Of a DNA stretch of 64,000 nucleotides, positions 51,474-60,800 are shown in pieces. A program made the position numbers and the translations under genes. Source of the stretch: Acidobacteriaceae bacterium (GTDB taxonomy: Bacteria; Acidobacteriota; Terriglobia; Terriglobales; Acidobacteriaceae). The notes beneath the pieces are model-generated. The model worked only from the letters and a program-made list of their open reading frames with translations, was not told where the DNA came from and ran no database searches. Location of the stretch: NCBI GenBank assembly GCA_003134655.1, contig PLBY01000068.1, positions 62,001-126,000 on the forward strand, read 5' to 3'. How positions within the stretch are numbered: the stretch's first letter is position 1; every line of letters begins with the position of its first letter.

Positions 51474-52307
51474 ATGTACCTCCTGAATGAGACGCTGCCG
51501 CTGCCGTGTGACTCCCCTTCAGATTCAGAGGAGAAAGAGGCCCTTTCTCGAGCCCTCGCACTGGTTTCTCTTCCGCCTCGGGCAATACCAATTTGCCGGT
51601 CAAACCTCCGATGATGGCTCCCACCAAGAGTGATGCCAGAAGCGTGTAGCCCAGTTCGAGCTTCAGCAGATCTTCGGCAATGCGGGCTTGAGCGGCCCCA
51701 ATCACGCCGAGTACGGCGACTGCGCCCCAAAGCAAGGTCGATATGACGATCCCCCGCCATATGCCTCGTCGTCCACGATAGGCCACCAGAAACGCCACAC
51801 CATAGGCAAACAAAAGACAGACTCCGGCGCTGAGCAGGTGGGGACCGTACCACCCGACGATCTGCTTGAGTTCGGTCTGACTCAGCCCCAGTGCGGACAT
51901 CCACCGCGTACGAAATAAATATTGTGAGTGCCAAACCGCTCCCAAGTACCAACTAGCGAATGCGGCGATCAATACGGGCAGGTGGTAGATCTTCTTGGTA
52001 GTCACTTTGACTTCGCCCAGACAGTAGGGTTCCTGATGGACGGCTTCCGGTAGGCAATCCTGGCTGCAATTGGAACGCGCGGGCCAATGGGTGCATTCCG
52101 CGATGAGCAGGTCAGGTCTGCCAGTGAGGCCGGTCACGGCCGCATGAGTGCTATCGAGGCTGACCGCGACCTGGCGTCGAGTTTCGGGGCATGTCACGGC
52201 CCTGCTTCCGGCATATTGATTGCGGATTTCGCGTCCCACAGAACTGGCAACAACAGCAATGAGGAAACGAAAATGAAGAAAAGGAAGACTCCAAATACTA
52301 GCAACAT
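51463..52307 (-). CDS. DUF1761-like membrane protein, reading frame broken near its N-terminus
   Basis: The true start appears to be the ATG at 52307, which has AGGAGG at ideal distance and opens the hydrophobic segment MLLVFGVFLFFIFVSSLLLL ending INMPEAGP. That frame stops at 52194. The downstream frame resumes at the same place as VTCPETRRQVAVSLDSTHAA, then ECTHWPARSNCSQDCLPEAV, a cysteine-rich cytoplasmic module. After it come about four membrane helices of DUF1761 type (YLGAVWHSQYLFRTRW, HLLSAGVCLLFAYGVAF). A one-base loss in GGCCC at about 52198-52203 explains the break. The open frame alone runs from a GTG at 52197 to 51463. Confidence 0.7.
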
Positions 52308-52313
52308 GACGGA

Positions 52314-52319
52314 CCTCCT
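52314..52319 (-). promoter_or_regulatory. Consensus ribosome binding site deciding the start of the broken membrane gene
   Basis: AGGAGG on the minus strand, 6 bases before the ATG at 52307. It is the strongest such site in the neighbourhood and shows that translation starts in the short frame, not in the long open frame further upstream. Confidence 0.8.
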
Positions 52320-52414
52320 GACCTCTCCGACTCTTGACGAGCCATGCAAGGCACGGTCCATTCGTCGACGCGCAGCCCCAAAGGGCCCGCATCATGGACT
52401 TACACCTCTCCAAT

Positions 52415-52813
52415 CTAGTTCGGCCATAACGGATGTCCACCCCGTTGACGGAATGCAACTGTCTGGCCCGCTCGCGTAGTCGCGCGAGCAATTATGGCGT
52501 CATGCCCTTGGTAAGTGATTCTCGATCCGACCACTTGAATCTGGTCCCCGGTACTGAAACTTAAGTTATTGTTGCGAAGGAACCGTGTCGGAGCGACGTG
52601 CACCTGAACGGTTCTGTTCTCGGTTTTCACTATCAAATGAGTTCCCACGTCGCCACTGATCGGACAGTAGAACTGTTGTATGTCTTGGACCACGCCTTGC
52701 ACGGTAACCTCGTCGGAGGCGTCGTACGTCGGCAGACGGTGCCTGGGACTGGTGAACAGCAGAACTACAAGAATCACAAACGCGATGCCCATGATCGTTT
52801 GTGGAGTCTTCAT
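52415..52813 (-). CDS. Membrane-anchored small OB-fold-like protein
   Basis: A 132-residue protein with one N-terminal membrane anchor (TIMGIAFVILVVLLFTS) followed by a compact beta domain. EVTVQGVVQDIQQFYCPISG, THLIVKTENRTVQVHVAPT and GDQIQVVGSRITYQGHDAII have the pattern of OB-fold proteins of the DUF5666/NirD-like sort. Function is unknown. It lies 40 bases after hsp20 and 107 bases before the frameshifted membrane gene, all on one strand. A GAGGAG-type ribosome site precedes the ATG. Confidence 0.7.
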   Translation of the reverse strand: MKTPQTIMGIAFVILVVLLFTSPRHRLPTYDASDEVTVQGVVQDIQQFYCPISGDVGTHLIVKTENRTVQVHVAPTRFLRNNNLSFSTGDQIQVVGSRITYQGHDAIIARATTRAGQTVAFRQRGGHPLWPN

Positions 52814-52853
52814 ACACTCCTCCTCTCTCCGAGACTGACGCGAGACAGTCTCG

Positions 52854-53378
52854 TCATACCAAAGCCGCGACTTCCTTGGCTTGTTTTGCGGCTTTGGGCA
52901 ACTCGAACTTCAGCATCCCCGCTTCCAGTTCGACCACGGCTCCCTCTGGATCGATCTCCATCGGAAGGTCGATCACCCGCAGGATCTGGTCGGGATACCA
53001 ATCGATGTACTCAATCTTTCCAGTCCCGGCTTCGGTGGTGACAACCTCTTTCTGCCCGAGGATGGCAATCCGATTGGGTTCGATGCTGATCAGGAGTTCG
53101 TGTTCTGCGAAGCCGAAGACGTTAGCGTGAAGACTCAGCCGTTCCGCTGATTCATGCGTCGTGATCGACACAGGACGTAACAGTTCCGACTCCGCCCGGA
53201 ACCAGTCTTCCTCGTGGTGGCCATGCTCACGATCACGCTTCTCGAACAACTCAAACGCGCGGCGCGCGATCGCCAATTGAACGGGTTGCATCTCCCAACG
53301 CAACTTTTCGGCATCGCACGGCTGCAACAGGATGGATGGCGCTTCCGCCGTGGACTGGGAACTCTTGGTGGATTTCAT
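52854..53378 (-). CDS. Small heat-shock protein (Hsp20) with N-terminal DUF2934
   Basis: A 174-residue protein. Residues 35-65 are a DUF2934 segment (IARRAFELFEKRDREHGHHE, EDWFRAESELL), a domain common in Acidobacteria. Residues 75-170 form an alpha-crystallin domain (LSLHANVFGFAEHELLISIE, RVIDLPMEIDPEGAVVELE, GMLKFELPKA with the GxLxxxLP-like end). GGAGG lies 5 bases before the ATG. It is the first gene of the run that ends with the group 3b hydrogenase, so chaperone and hydrogenase are probably co-induced. Confidence 0.88.
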   Translation of the reverse strand: MKSTKSSQSTAEAPSILLQPCDAEKLRWEMQPVQLAIARRAFELFEKRDREHGHHEEDWFRAESELLRPVSITTHESAERLSLHANVFGFAEHELLISIEPNRIAILGQKEVVTTEAGTGKIEYIDWYPDQILRVIDLPMEIDPEGAVVELEAGMLKFELPKAAKQAKEVAALV

Positions 53379-53531
53379 GACACCCTCCTTCGAAACTCCC
53401 GATGAAAGAGGATCGCTCGGCCGCTTGTCGCAATCAGCAAACCGGCTGAAACGAGCCGCTGTGAAATGGGGTCGGAATGGGTGAGGAATACTCTGCTACT
53501 TTAGATTCTCCTCGCAGTTCATAGGGCTGGC

Positions 53532-53547
53532 TGTGATCCGCGTCACT
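53532..53547. promoter_or_regulatory. CRP-type palindrome upstream of hsp20-hydrogenase operon
   Basis: TGTGA-TCCGCG-TCACT matches the CRP-family operator with one mismatch. It lies 154 bases upstream of the hsp20 ATG, in the 53379-54051 gap. Confidence 0.55.
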
Positions 53548-54051
53548 CTATGACGCTTTTTTCGCGTCGAGCATGGCGACCTCCGAGTAGGCAACGCACT
53601 CGTGTGGAGAGCTGTTGTTGCGACTCCCCTTGAAGGGGTATATCGCAAACCTAGATTCCTGATCGGGTTTCTGAGATCGCACTCGGTACCTGGCGCTCCT
53701 TAATTGGTATCAGGGAAGGACTCAGCTGAACCTTGGAAACTGACGAGTTTACAATCCGAGTTTGTCTGATCGACCCATATCAGTTTCGTAAGGGTCCGCA
53801 CCCGTTCACGCAGGTGGCACTAACGGTATCGCCATATTGCCTGGTACCGTAGAGGTTGCCAGCCCCATCCCGCACACGAGAAAATCCCGCTTTTTGCTGA
53901 TCCGCTGTTGTTGCCGGACGCGGAGTCCAGGTTCGTCAGCCGGGCACGCTAAGTTCGAGGAATGCTATCTTTTTGAGCTCGAGGCGGCAGGTGTTACATT
54001 TGTTGCGGACAAGGCTACGATTCGTTACGGTTAGCACAAGGTGAAGCATCC
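53548..54051. other. Gene-free stretch between hsp20 and the RpiR regulator
   Basis: About 500 bases between divergent genes. A short ORF at 53837-54034 has no ribosome site or homology. Promoters for both sides must lie here, but I could not pick a confident -35/-10 pair. Confidence 0.4.
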
Positions 54052-54927
54052 ATGAGGACAAAGCGCACTCAAAGCATTCAGTCTCGCGAGACCATGAGTT
54101 TTGGAGAGCGAATCGGCCTGCTTAGTGTAAAACGGCAGGAACTGATACGGCCTGTTCAGGAGCACCCTCGTGACTATGTCCTGTTGAGCATCCGCGACGT
54201 CGCTGCGACACTGCAAAGCGACCCAGCTACGATCTTGCGAATTGCGCGGAGCATGGGATTTCATAGTTACCGCGAATTCAAGGCGTACCTGCACGAGTTA
54301 TCGATCGCAAATGCCACATCGTTGGAAGGAATGAAAACCGACAGCCCCGTCGACTCAGGCTTGGAGTCTCGGGGACGACAAGTCCTTGAACGCGACATCC
54401 ACAACCTGCACGCGCTCCGTCATACTTTGGACATGGCTCGAATGGTGGCCCTCGCCGGGAGGATCTACGAGGCCCGCCGAATCATTATCTTAGGGGGAGA
54501 TCTGGCAGTCAGTCTGGTCGAGTTTCTCGATTACAAACTGACGCTGCTCGGCCTGCCCGTCTTTACCGCCATGACCCCCGGCAAGACGCTCCATGCCGTT
54601 CGCGGATTGACGCGTAAGGATCTGGTCCTCGCGCTTAGTTTTCGCCGCGGCCTTCGGCAGACCGTCGAAGGCATGCAGGAAGCCAAAGCTCATGGCGCCT
54701 ACTGTGTGGGAATTACCGACACCTTTGTCTCCCCGATCGCACGCTTCGCGGATGAATGTTTTCTTACGTCTGTCGAAGCTCCCTTCAGCAACTCCTATGC
54801 GGCTCCGATCAGCCTGATCAATGTGCTGTTTAAGATCTGTGCCCACTACCGGCGCTCGCGCACCTTCGCACTGCTGGAACAGGTGGATCAGGAACAGCGG
54901 CACGGCTTCCGCTGGTATGAAGGCTAA
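54052..54927 (+). CDS. MurR/RpiR-family transcriptional regulator with SIS domain
   Basis: A 291-residue regulator. The N-terminal HTH_6 domain (about 15-95) contains LLSIRDVAATLQSDPATILR and IARSMGFHSYREFKAYL. The C-terminal SIS domain (about 125-270) has RIIILGGDLAVSLVEFLDYK, DLVLALSFRRGLRQTVE and AYCVGITDTF, a phosphosugar-binding fold. Such proteins sense sugar phosphates. No sugar gene is adjacent; the next gene is a TonB-receptor remnant, perhaps its former target. An internal ATG at codon 15 (MSFGERIGLL) is an alternative start. Confidence 0.88.
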   Translation: MRTKRTQSIQSRETMSFGERIGLLSVKRQELIRPVQEHPRDYVLLSIRDVAATLQSDPATILRIARSMGFHSYREFKAYLHELSIANATSLEGMKTDSPVDSGLESRGRQVLERDIHNLHALRHTLDMARMVALAGRIYEARRIIILGGDLAVSLVEFLDYKLTLLGLPVFTAMTPGKTLHAVRGLTRKDLVLALSFRRGLRQTVEGMQEAKAHGAYCVGITDTFVSPIARFADECFLTSVEAPFSNSYAAPISLINVLFKICAHYRRSRTFALLEQVDQEQRHGFRWYEG

Positions 54928-55105
54928 CCAAGAAACAAAAGTGGCGATTGTTCGCAAGATGTAAACGCGGGTAAACGGTGACGTGAACCCCCTCATCGCC
55001 CTGAACTCCAAAGGGTCCGGACAATAGCCAAAAGAGAGCCCTTTTGCCCCTTCCTCGGAGACGTCGTATCACAGAAACAAATGTTTCAATACGACGGATT
55101 TGTGC

Positions 55106-55135
55106 TTGACACCTCCTACATATTGTCCGTATACA
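55106..55135 (+). promoter_or_regulatory. Consensus sigma70-like promoter before the TonB-receptor remnant
   Basis: TTGACA at 55106-55111 and TATACA at 55130-55135 are separated by 18 bases. The spacer and -10 contain an imperfect palindrome (ACATATTGTCCGTATAC), which might be an operator for the adjacent RpiR regulator (inference). The ATG of the broken gene is 47 bases downstream. Confidence 0.6.
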
Positions 55136-55181
55136 GGTCTGTCATAGACGACGGTCCTTTATCCAGAGAGAGGGAAAGTCC

Positions 55182-55823
55182 ATGAAAAAGCTTCCGAGTT
55201 TGGTCATCTTTTGTCTGGGTGTATACGCAACAGCGGCTTGGGGTAGGCCACAACCTCGCTTCGCGGAACGGTGACTGACTCTACTGGCTCTGCGATTCGC
55301 GACGCCCAAGTGACTGTGCTCAATGCCGGCACGAACTTTACTCGCACCGCGGCAACCAGTGCCGAGGGGAATTACGTTTTCGTCGAATTGCCTCCGGGGA
55401 CCTATAACGTGACGGTGGAGGCGAAAGGCTTCAAGACGTACGTACAGGTGGGCGTGTCTCTGCGCGTCGAGCTTCCGGCGACGATCAACGTTCAAATGAA
55501 AGTTGGAGCGGCCGCCGATCACGAGGCAGTTTCATGGCAATGGACTGGAGACGGTGATTGCGCTGCGCCTGGGCACGCAGGATGCTTCGGGAAGTGGAGC
55601 TCTCGCCAACGCAATTTTAGACCTCAACTTCGCAGCCGCGCGGTTTGTCCTGGCACCGGACGCCGGCAAAAATACATCAGAAGAACCGCTTTTGCTCTTG
55701 CTCTCGCCGGATGGTCAGTTGATCAGAGCCTGGCGCACCGGCGCCGGAGCAGCCGAACTCGGCATCCCTCTACGCCAGCTGGTGGGCAACCCTGCATACT
55801 CGCGACTCGGCGATACCAAGTGA
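55182..55823 (+). pseudogene. Broken Oar-like TonB-dependent receptor N-terminus joined to unrelated sequence
   Basis: The ATG at 55182 opens a signal peptide (MKKLPSLVIFCLGVYATAAW) and the frame then closes at a TGA. Shifted by one base, the sequence continues as ATTSLRGTVTDSTGSAIRDA, GNYVFVELPPGTYNVTVEAK and GVSLRVELPATINVQMKVGA. This is the carboxypeptidase-regulatory-like beta-sandwich at the start of acidobacterial Oar-type receptors. After about residue 110 it runs into a different frame and unrelated sequence (NGLETVIALRLGTQDASGSG, ending LVGNPAYSRLGDTK at 55823). The plug and barrel are missing. The gene is dead, although its promoter looks intact. Confidence 0.75.
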
Positions 55824-56020
55824 AGCCGAGCCAAGTCCGCAGCAAAGTGGCGACGGTTCACTCAGCCAGCGAGGCACTTAACCCTACCTCTTTCGCAAGT
55901 TGGCGTCACATTTGGCAAGCTCTTTTGCGGTGCGAATCGCTGATCTCGCGATCTCCCCTCTCGTAACATTGTCCGTCAGTTTCGGGGGGGACTATACTAC
56001 TATGAGGTGTTGTGGGGCCG

Positions 56021-56335
56021 ATGACTCAAAGGGAAAAATCAGCGCGATTCGTTGCTCGTGCAATCGTTGGCGTTCTGCTGCTTTCTCTTGTCGTAACGCT
56101 AGCCACCCGCACCTTCCGCCTCGTGGTCCATTCGGAGGTGACAGTCCAATCGGGTGTGGCCGTGGGTATGCGGCAACACTTGGACCGTGACGCTGCTCAA
56201 TGGTTGCCGCCCGTTCTAGTTTTCACGGCTCTGCAAGCTCCAGCGTTCTATCCGCATGTTGCGCCGGGCGGACCTCCCCTTGGTGTTCTTCTTCTCGACG
56301 ACAGTCTGTCAAACCGTCCGCCTCCATTCTGCTAA
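56021..56335 (+). CDS. Small hypothetical protein with one membrane segment
   Basis: A 104-residue ORF from the ATG at 56021 (an in-frame GTG at 56012 is possible). It has a basic start (MTQREKSARFVARAI), one hydrophobic segment (VGVLLLSLVVTLATRTF) and a proline-rich end (HVAPGGPPLGVLLLDDSLSN). I recognise no family. GAGGTG about 11 bases upstream is a poor ribosome site. It may be a real small membrane protein or a remnant; the preceding 55824-56020 holds nothing else. Confidence 0.4.
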   Translation: MTQREKSARFVARAIVGVLLLSLVVTLATRTFRLVVHSEVTVQSGVAVGMRQHLDRDAAQWLPPVLVFTALQAPAFYPHVAPGGPPLGVLLLDDSLSNRPPPFC

Positions 56336-56600
56336 GAGACAAATTCACTCATTGCTCTTGATTTTGACCTCGACCTCAGTCCGTTGCTGAGGAGTTTAGC
56401 TGGTGTTCATGCCAGTGCGGCAAAACCGAGGTCGAACTCAGGCGCACCTTTCGCTGTGACTGACGTAGGATCGCCGGATCTGGGCATCGAGTCAGGCTTG
56501 CAGCGACCTTTTCCGCCCATAGCGATAATTCGGTGCGAATGAATCCGCCCGGGGCAACGCGCGAATCCCGAGCGTGAAGGCAAAGGAAGAAGCAAACAGA
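56336..56600. other. Upstream region of the RND efflux operon
   Basis: 265 bases without a gene. It must carry the promoter of the efflux operon, but no repressor gene (TetR/MarR type) lies next to it and I found no clear operator. Confidence 0.4.
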
Positions 56601-57839
56601 ATGACTATGCAACGCAAGCACATCGGGATTCTTACCGGGGCTGTGCTGATCTTAGCAACACTATGGCTGGTGATTTTCAGTCACAAAGTCAGCGCTAAGC
56701 AGCCCAGGGAAGATTCCTTACCTACCGTGGCCGTATCTCCGGTCGAGCGGGGTTCGCTGGTGAACTCCATTACGCTCTCCGGCGAGTTCCGTCCTTTTCA
56801 GCAGGTTGACGTTCACGCCAAAGTGGCGGGCTTCATCCGGAAAATCTATGTTGATGTTGGCGATCACGTAGAGGCAGGACGGGTTCTGGCCATACTGGAG
56901 GTTCCCGAACTAAGTGCAGAGGTGGTGGGAGCCAAGGCCGATATCCGGCGGAGCCAGGATACGATCCGCCGGGCGCAGAGTGAAATCGAACGCAGCAATT
57001 CCGCGTATAACGCATATCACGCTGCATACACCCGATTGAAGCAAGCGTCGGAGGCTCGCCCTGGCCTGATCGCAGAACAGGAATTGGATGACTCCCTAGC
57101 CAAAGACAAGGAAGCAGAAGCGCAAGTGAACAGTTCGCGGGCGGCGCTGGCGGAGGCGCAGAGCCAGCTTTCGGCGACGCAGGCAAATCTCGACCGGCTG
57201 TCCGCGATGGAGTCTTATTCGCACATCACGGCGCCCTTCGCCGGGGTAGTGACGAAACGGTATGCCGATACCGGCGCGTTGATTCAAGCCGGCACCACTT
57301 CCGAGACACAGTCGATGCCGGTGGTGCAGTTGGCGGAGTGGTCGAAGCTGCGGTTGGTGGTCCCCGTGCCTGAATCCGCCGTGCAGCAGCTGCGTCTGGG
57401 GTCGACCGTTCGAGTGCACGTAGCAGCCTTGAACCGCGACTTCCAGGGAGTCATTGCTCGTTTCGCGGACGCTCTGAACGATGAGACTCGAACCATGCAC
57501 ACGGAGATCGACGTCGAGAATCCTCAAGGAACCTTGAAGGAAGGCATGTACGCGGAGGTGAAGCTGGTGTTGCAGGAGGAGGAGAACGCGCTGACCGTCC
57601 CGATCGAGGCCGTACAGCGCAATAGTTCTGGCGCGAGGATCCTGGTTGTGGACAGCGCAGGACAAATCCAAGATCGCAAGGTTGCGCTCGGAGCCGAAAG
57701 CAGCGATCGTGTGCAAGTGCTCAGCGGGTTGAATGAGAACGATCGCGTCGTTGTCGGAAATCGGGGCGGGTTTCATCCGGGGGACAAAGTGAAGCCCATC
57801 GTTGTCAGCGCGAACCCCGATTCGCAGGAGGATCACTGA
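56601..57839 (+). CDS. RND efflux periplasmic adaptor (membrane fusion protein)
   Basis: A 412-residue adaptor. The ATG at 56601 follows AAAGGAAG; an ATG two codons later and a GTG at 56574 are alternatives. A signal/anchor segment (IGILTGAVLILATLWLVIF) precedes the biotinyl-lipoyl-like half (VHAKVAGFIRKIYVDVGDHV). A long coiled coil with RPGLIAEQELDDSLAKDKEA follows, then YSHITAPFAGVVTKRYADTG, the beta-barrel (LRLVVPVPESAVQQLRLG) and the membrane-proximal domain. It connects the inner-membrane pump to the outer-membrane factor encoded downstream. The stop overlaps the pump start (TGATG). Confidence 0.92.
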   Translation: MTMQRKHIGILTGAVLILATLWLVIFSHKVSAKQPREDSLPTVAVSPVERGSLVNSITLSGEFRPFQQVDVHAKVAGFIRKIYVDVGDHVEAGRVLAILEVPELSAEVVGAKADIRRSQDTIRRAQSEIERSNSAYNAYHAAYTRLKQASEARPGLIAEQELDDSLAKDKEAEAQVNSSRAALAEAQSQLSATQANLDRLSAMESYSHITAPFAGVVTKRYADTGALIQAGTTSETQSMPVVQLAEWSKLRLVVPVPESAVQQLRLGSTVRVHVAALNRDFQGVIARFADALNDETRTMHTEIDVENPQGTLKEGMYAEVKLVLQEEENALTVPIEAVQRNSSGARILVVDSAGQIQDRKVALGAESSDRVQVLSGLNENDRVVVGNRGGFHPGDKVKPIVVSANPDSQEDH

Positions 57840-60800
57840 TGCCAAGGTTTGCGATCCGGTATCCCTTCCTCATTATTGTGATCTGCCTGATCGTGGCGAT
57901 CGTGGGCACTGTGACGCTGTTCCGGATGCCTGTGGATCTGTTTCCTCCCATCAACATTCCGGTGGTGGTAGTGGCAACCTTCTATTCAGGAATGCCACCC
58001 CAGCAAATCGAAAACGACATCACAAACCCGTTCGAGCGATTTTTCACGCTAGGAAGCGGGATTGACCATATTGAGTCGCGGTCGCTCCCCGGCGTCAGCC
58101 TGATCAAGATCTACTTTCAACCGGGAACCGATCCCAATGCCGATCTCAGCAACATTTCAAACCTGGCGATGGCCGACCTCCGACGCCTCCCGCCCGGAAC
58201 GCTTCCGCCAGTCGTTCTCAAGTTCGACGCATCAAGCTTGCCGGTTTGCCTGATCACTCTGAAAGGTGAGGGCTTGAACGAAACTCAGTTGCGCGACCTC
58301 GGGCAGTACAACGTGCGCAACCAGATTGCCAGCGTTCCCGGCGCATCGGTCCCGCAGCCGTTCGGAGGGCGCTATCGCCAGATCATGGTCTATGTAGACC
58401 CGTTGAAGCTCGAAGCCCACGAACTGTCGGCGATGGATGTAGTGCGGACTATCAATGACAGCAACGTGATTCTTCCGGCGGGCGACGTGAAGATCGGACC
58501 GATTGACTATAACCTCTACACCAACAGCCAGGTTCCCACGACCCAACAGATCAATGACATGCCGGTGAAGACCGTGGGCAACGCTTCCGTCCTCGTCCGG
58601 GATATCGGCTTCGCCAAAGACGCGCAACAGATCCAGACCAACATCGTGCGTGTGGATGGGCAGCGATCCGTGTACCTGCCGATCCTGAAGCAGGGAGGAG
58701 ACACCAACACGATCGCCGTCGTGAACGGAATCAAGGATGCGCTGTCGAACCTAGTGGATATTCCGAAGCAGCTAGTCACAAAAGTGGTCTTCGATCAGTC
58801 CGTGTTTGTGAAGGTGGCGATTGAGAACCTGCTTCATGAAGGAGCGATTGGGCTGATCTTGACCGGCCTCATGGTTTTGCTTTTCTTGGGCAGCATGAGA
58901 GCGACAGCCGCCGTTTTTCTGTCGATTCCGCTGTCTGCCCTGGCGGCCTTTGTGGCCATTGGCGCGGGCGGCGGAACCGTGAACACGATGGTGTTGGGTG
59001 GCTTGGCATTAGCCTTTTCGCGACTGATCGATAACTCGGTGGTGGTTCTGGAAAACATCTTCCGGCATCTCGAAATGGGAGAACCCGCAACCGTCGCCGC
59101 TGAAAAAGGAGGCCAGGAGGTTTCGATGGCAGTCCTGGCGGCGACGCTCACCACGGCTATCGTCTTCTTTCCAGTCATCTTTCTCTACGGAGTGAGTCGC
59201 TTCCTATTTGTCGCGCTTGCCGTCGCGGTCGTGCTTTCGCTCTTTGCATCGTATTTCGTTGCCATGACCGTGGTGCCGCTCTTTTGTGCGAAGCTCATAA
59301 AAAAGCACCAAGCCGACGAAGAGGTCGGAGAGGGCTCGATTGGCGCGCGGTTTGGCGCTGTCGCCAGGAAATTCAATATCCTCTTCGAGCAAATGCTGGG
59401 CAAATACGACCGAACATTAAAGCTTGCCCTCATACGGCCGGTCGCGACGGTGGTCGGACTGGCGGGAGTTTCTCTGTTGTGCTTCTCGATGACACCGCTT
59501 CTGGGAGTCGCGTTCTTCCCACGCACCGATCCCGGACAGTTCGTGATCAACGTGAAGGCTCCCTCCGGCACTCGAATTGAGTTGACCAACGGGTACATCA
59601 AACGGGTAGAGGGGATCATCCGCGAGGTGGTGCCACCGAATGAACTGAGCATGGTGGTTTCCAATATTGGAATCACTCCCGATTTTTCGGCGATCTACAC
59701 GCCAAATTCTGCCCCCCATACCGCCTTTGTACAAGTCAGCTTGAAGGATGACCACAAGATTGGCAGCTACGAGTATATGAATCGGGTTCGCCAGCGGCTC
59801 AATGACGAGATGCCCGAACTGAGTGCGTACTTTCAATCCGGTGGGTTGGTCGATGCCGTCCTCAACATGGGAATGCCCGCGCCCATCGACGTGCAGGTAA
59901 GCAGCAGCAGTCTCGGCAAGAGCTACGCGGTTGCCTCGCAGATTGCCGAAAGCGTTCGAAAACTGCCGGCAGCGAGCGACATTTTGATCCCGCAGGACAT
60001 CGACTACCCTGCTCTGCAACTCGACATCGATCGCGAGAAAGCCAGTCTGGCTGGACTTTCGCAGAAGGAAGTCGTCGACAACGTCATCACCGCGCTGACA
60101 TCCAACGGAATGATCGCGCCGAACTATTGGATTGATCCGAAGAGCGGCAATCCCTACATGTTGACCGTGCAATATCCAGAAGACGCGGTCAAAACAATTG
60201 AAGACTTGAGGCAGATCCCGCTGCGGGCCGCCAAGAGTAAGCAGCCCACTGCGCTCGACACGGTCGTCAATGTGAAGACGATTTCCACTCCGACTGAGGT
60301 TGATCACTACCAGTTATTCCGAGTCATTGACTTGTACGTTTCGCCAAAGAGCGAAGACCTGGGCGTCTTGAGCGGCCAGATCGAGAAGATCGTGGCAAAT
60401 CTGAAGTTGCAGGAGGGGGTTCGGGTCAACTTGCGCGGCTCTGTGCAGAACATGTGGTCGTCGTTCCGAAGTTTCGGACTTGGTTTGCTGCTGGCGGTGG
60501 TCTTGGTTTACCTGATCCTGGTGGCGCAGTTCGCATCGTTTCTCGATCCCTTCATCATTCTATTGGCCGTTCCACCTGGACTTGCCGGAGTTCTTCTTTT
60601 TCTGTTGGCCACCGGCACAACGCTGAATGTGATGTCGCTGATGGGGGTGGTGATGATGGTCGGAATTGTGGTGTCCAACAGCATTCTGATCGTCGAATTT
60701 ACCCGCCAACTGCGCGCTCAGGGCAAACCTCTTCACGAGGCCGTAGCAGTAGCATCACGACTCCGGCTGCGACCGGTATTGATGACATCTCTGGCAACAC

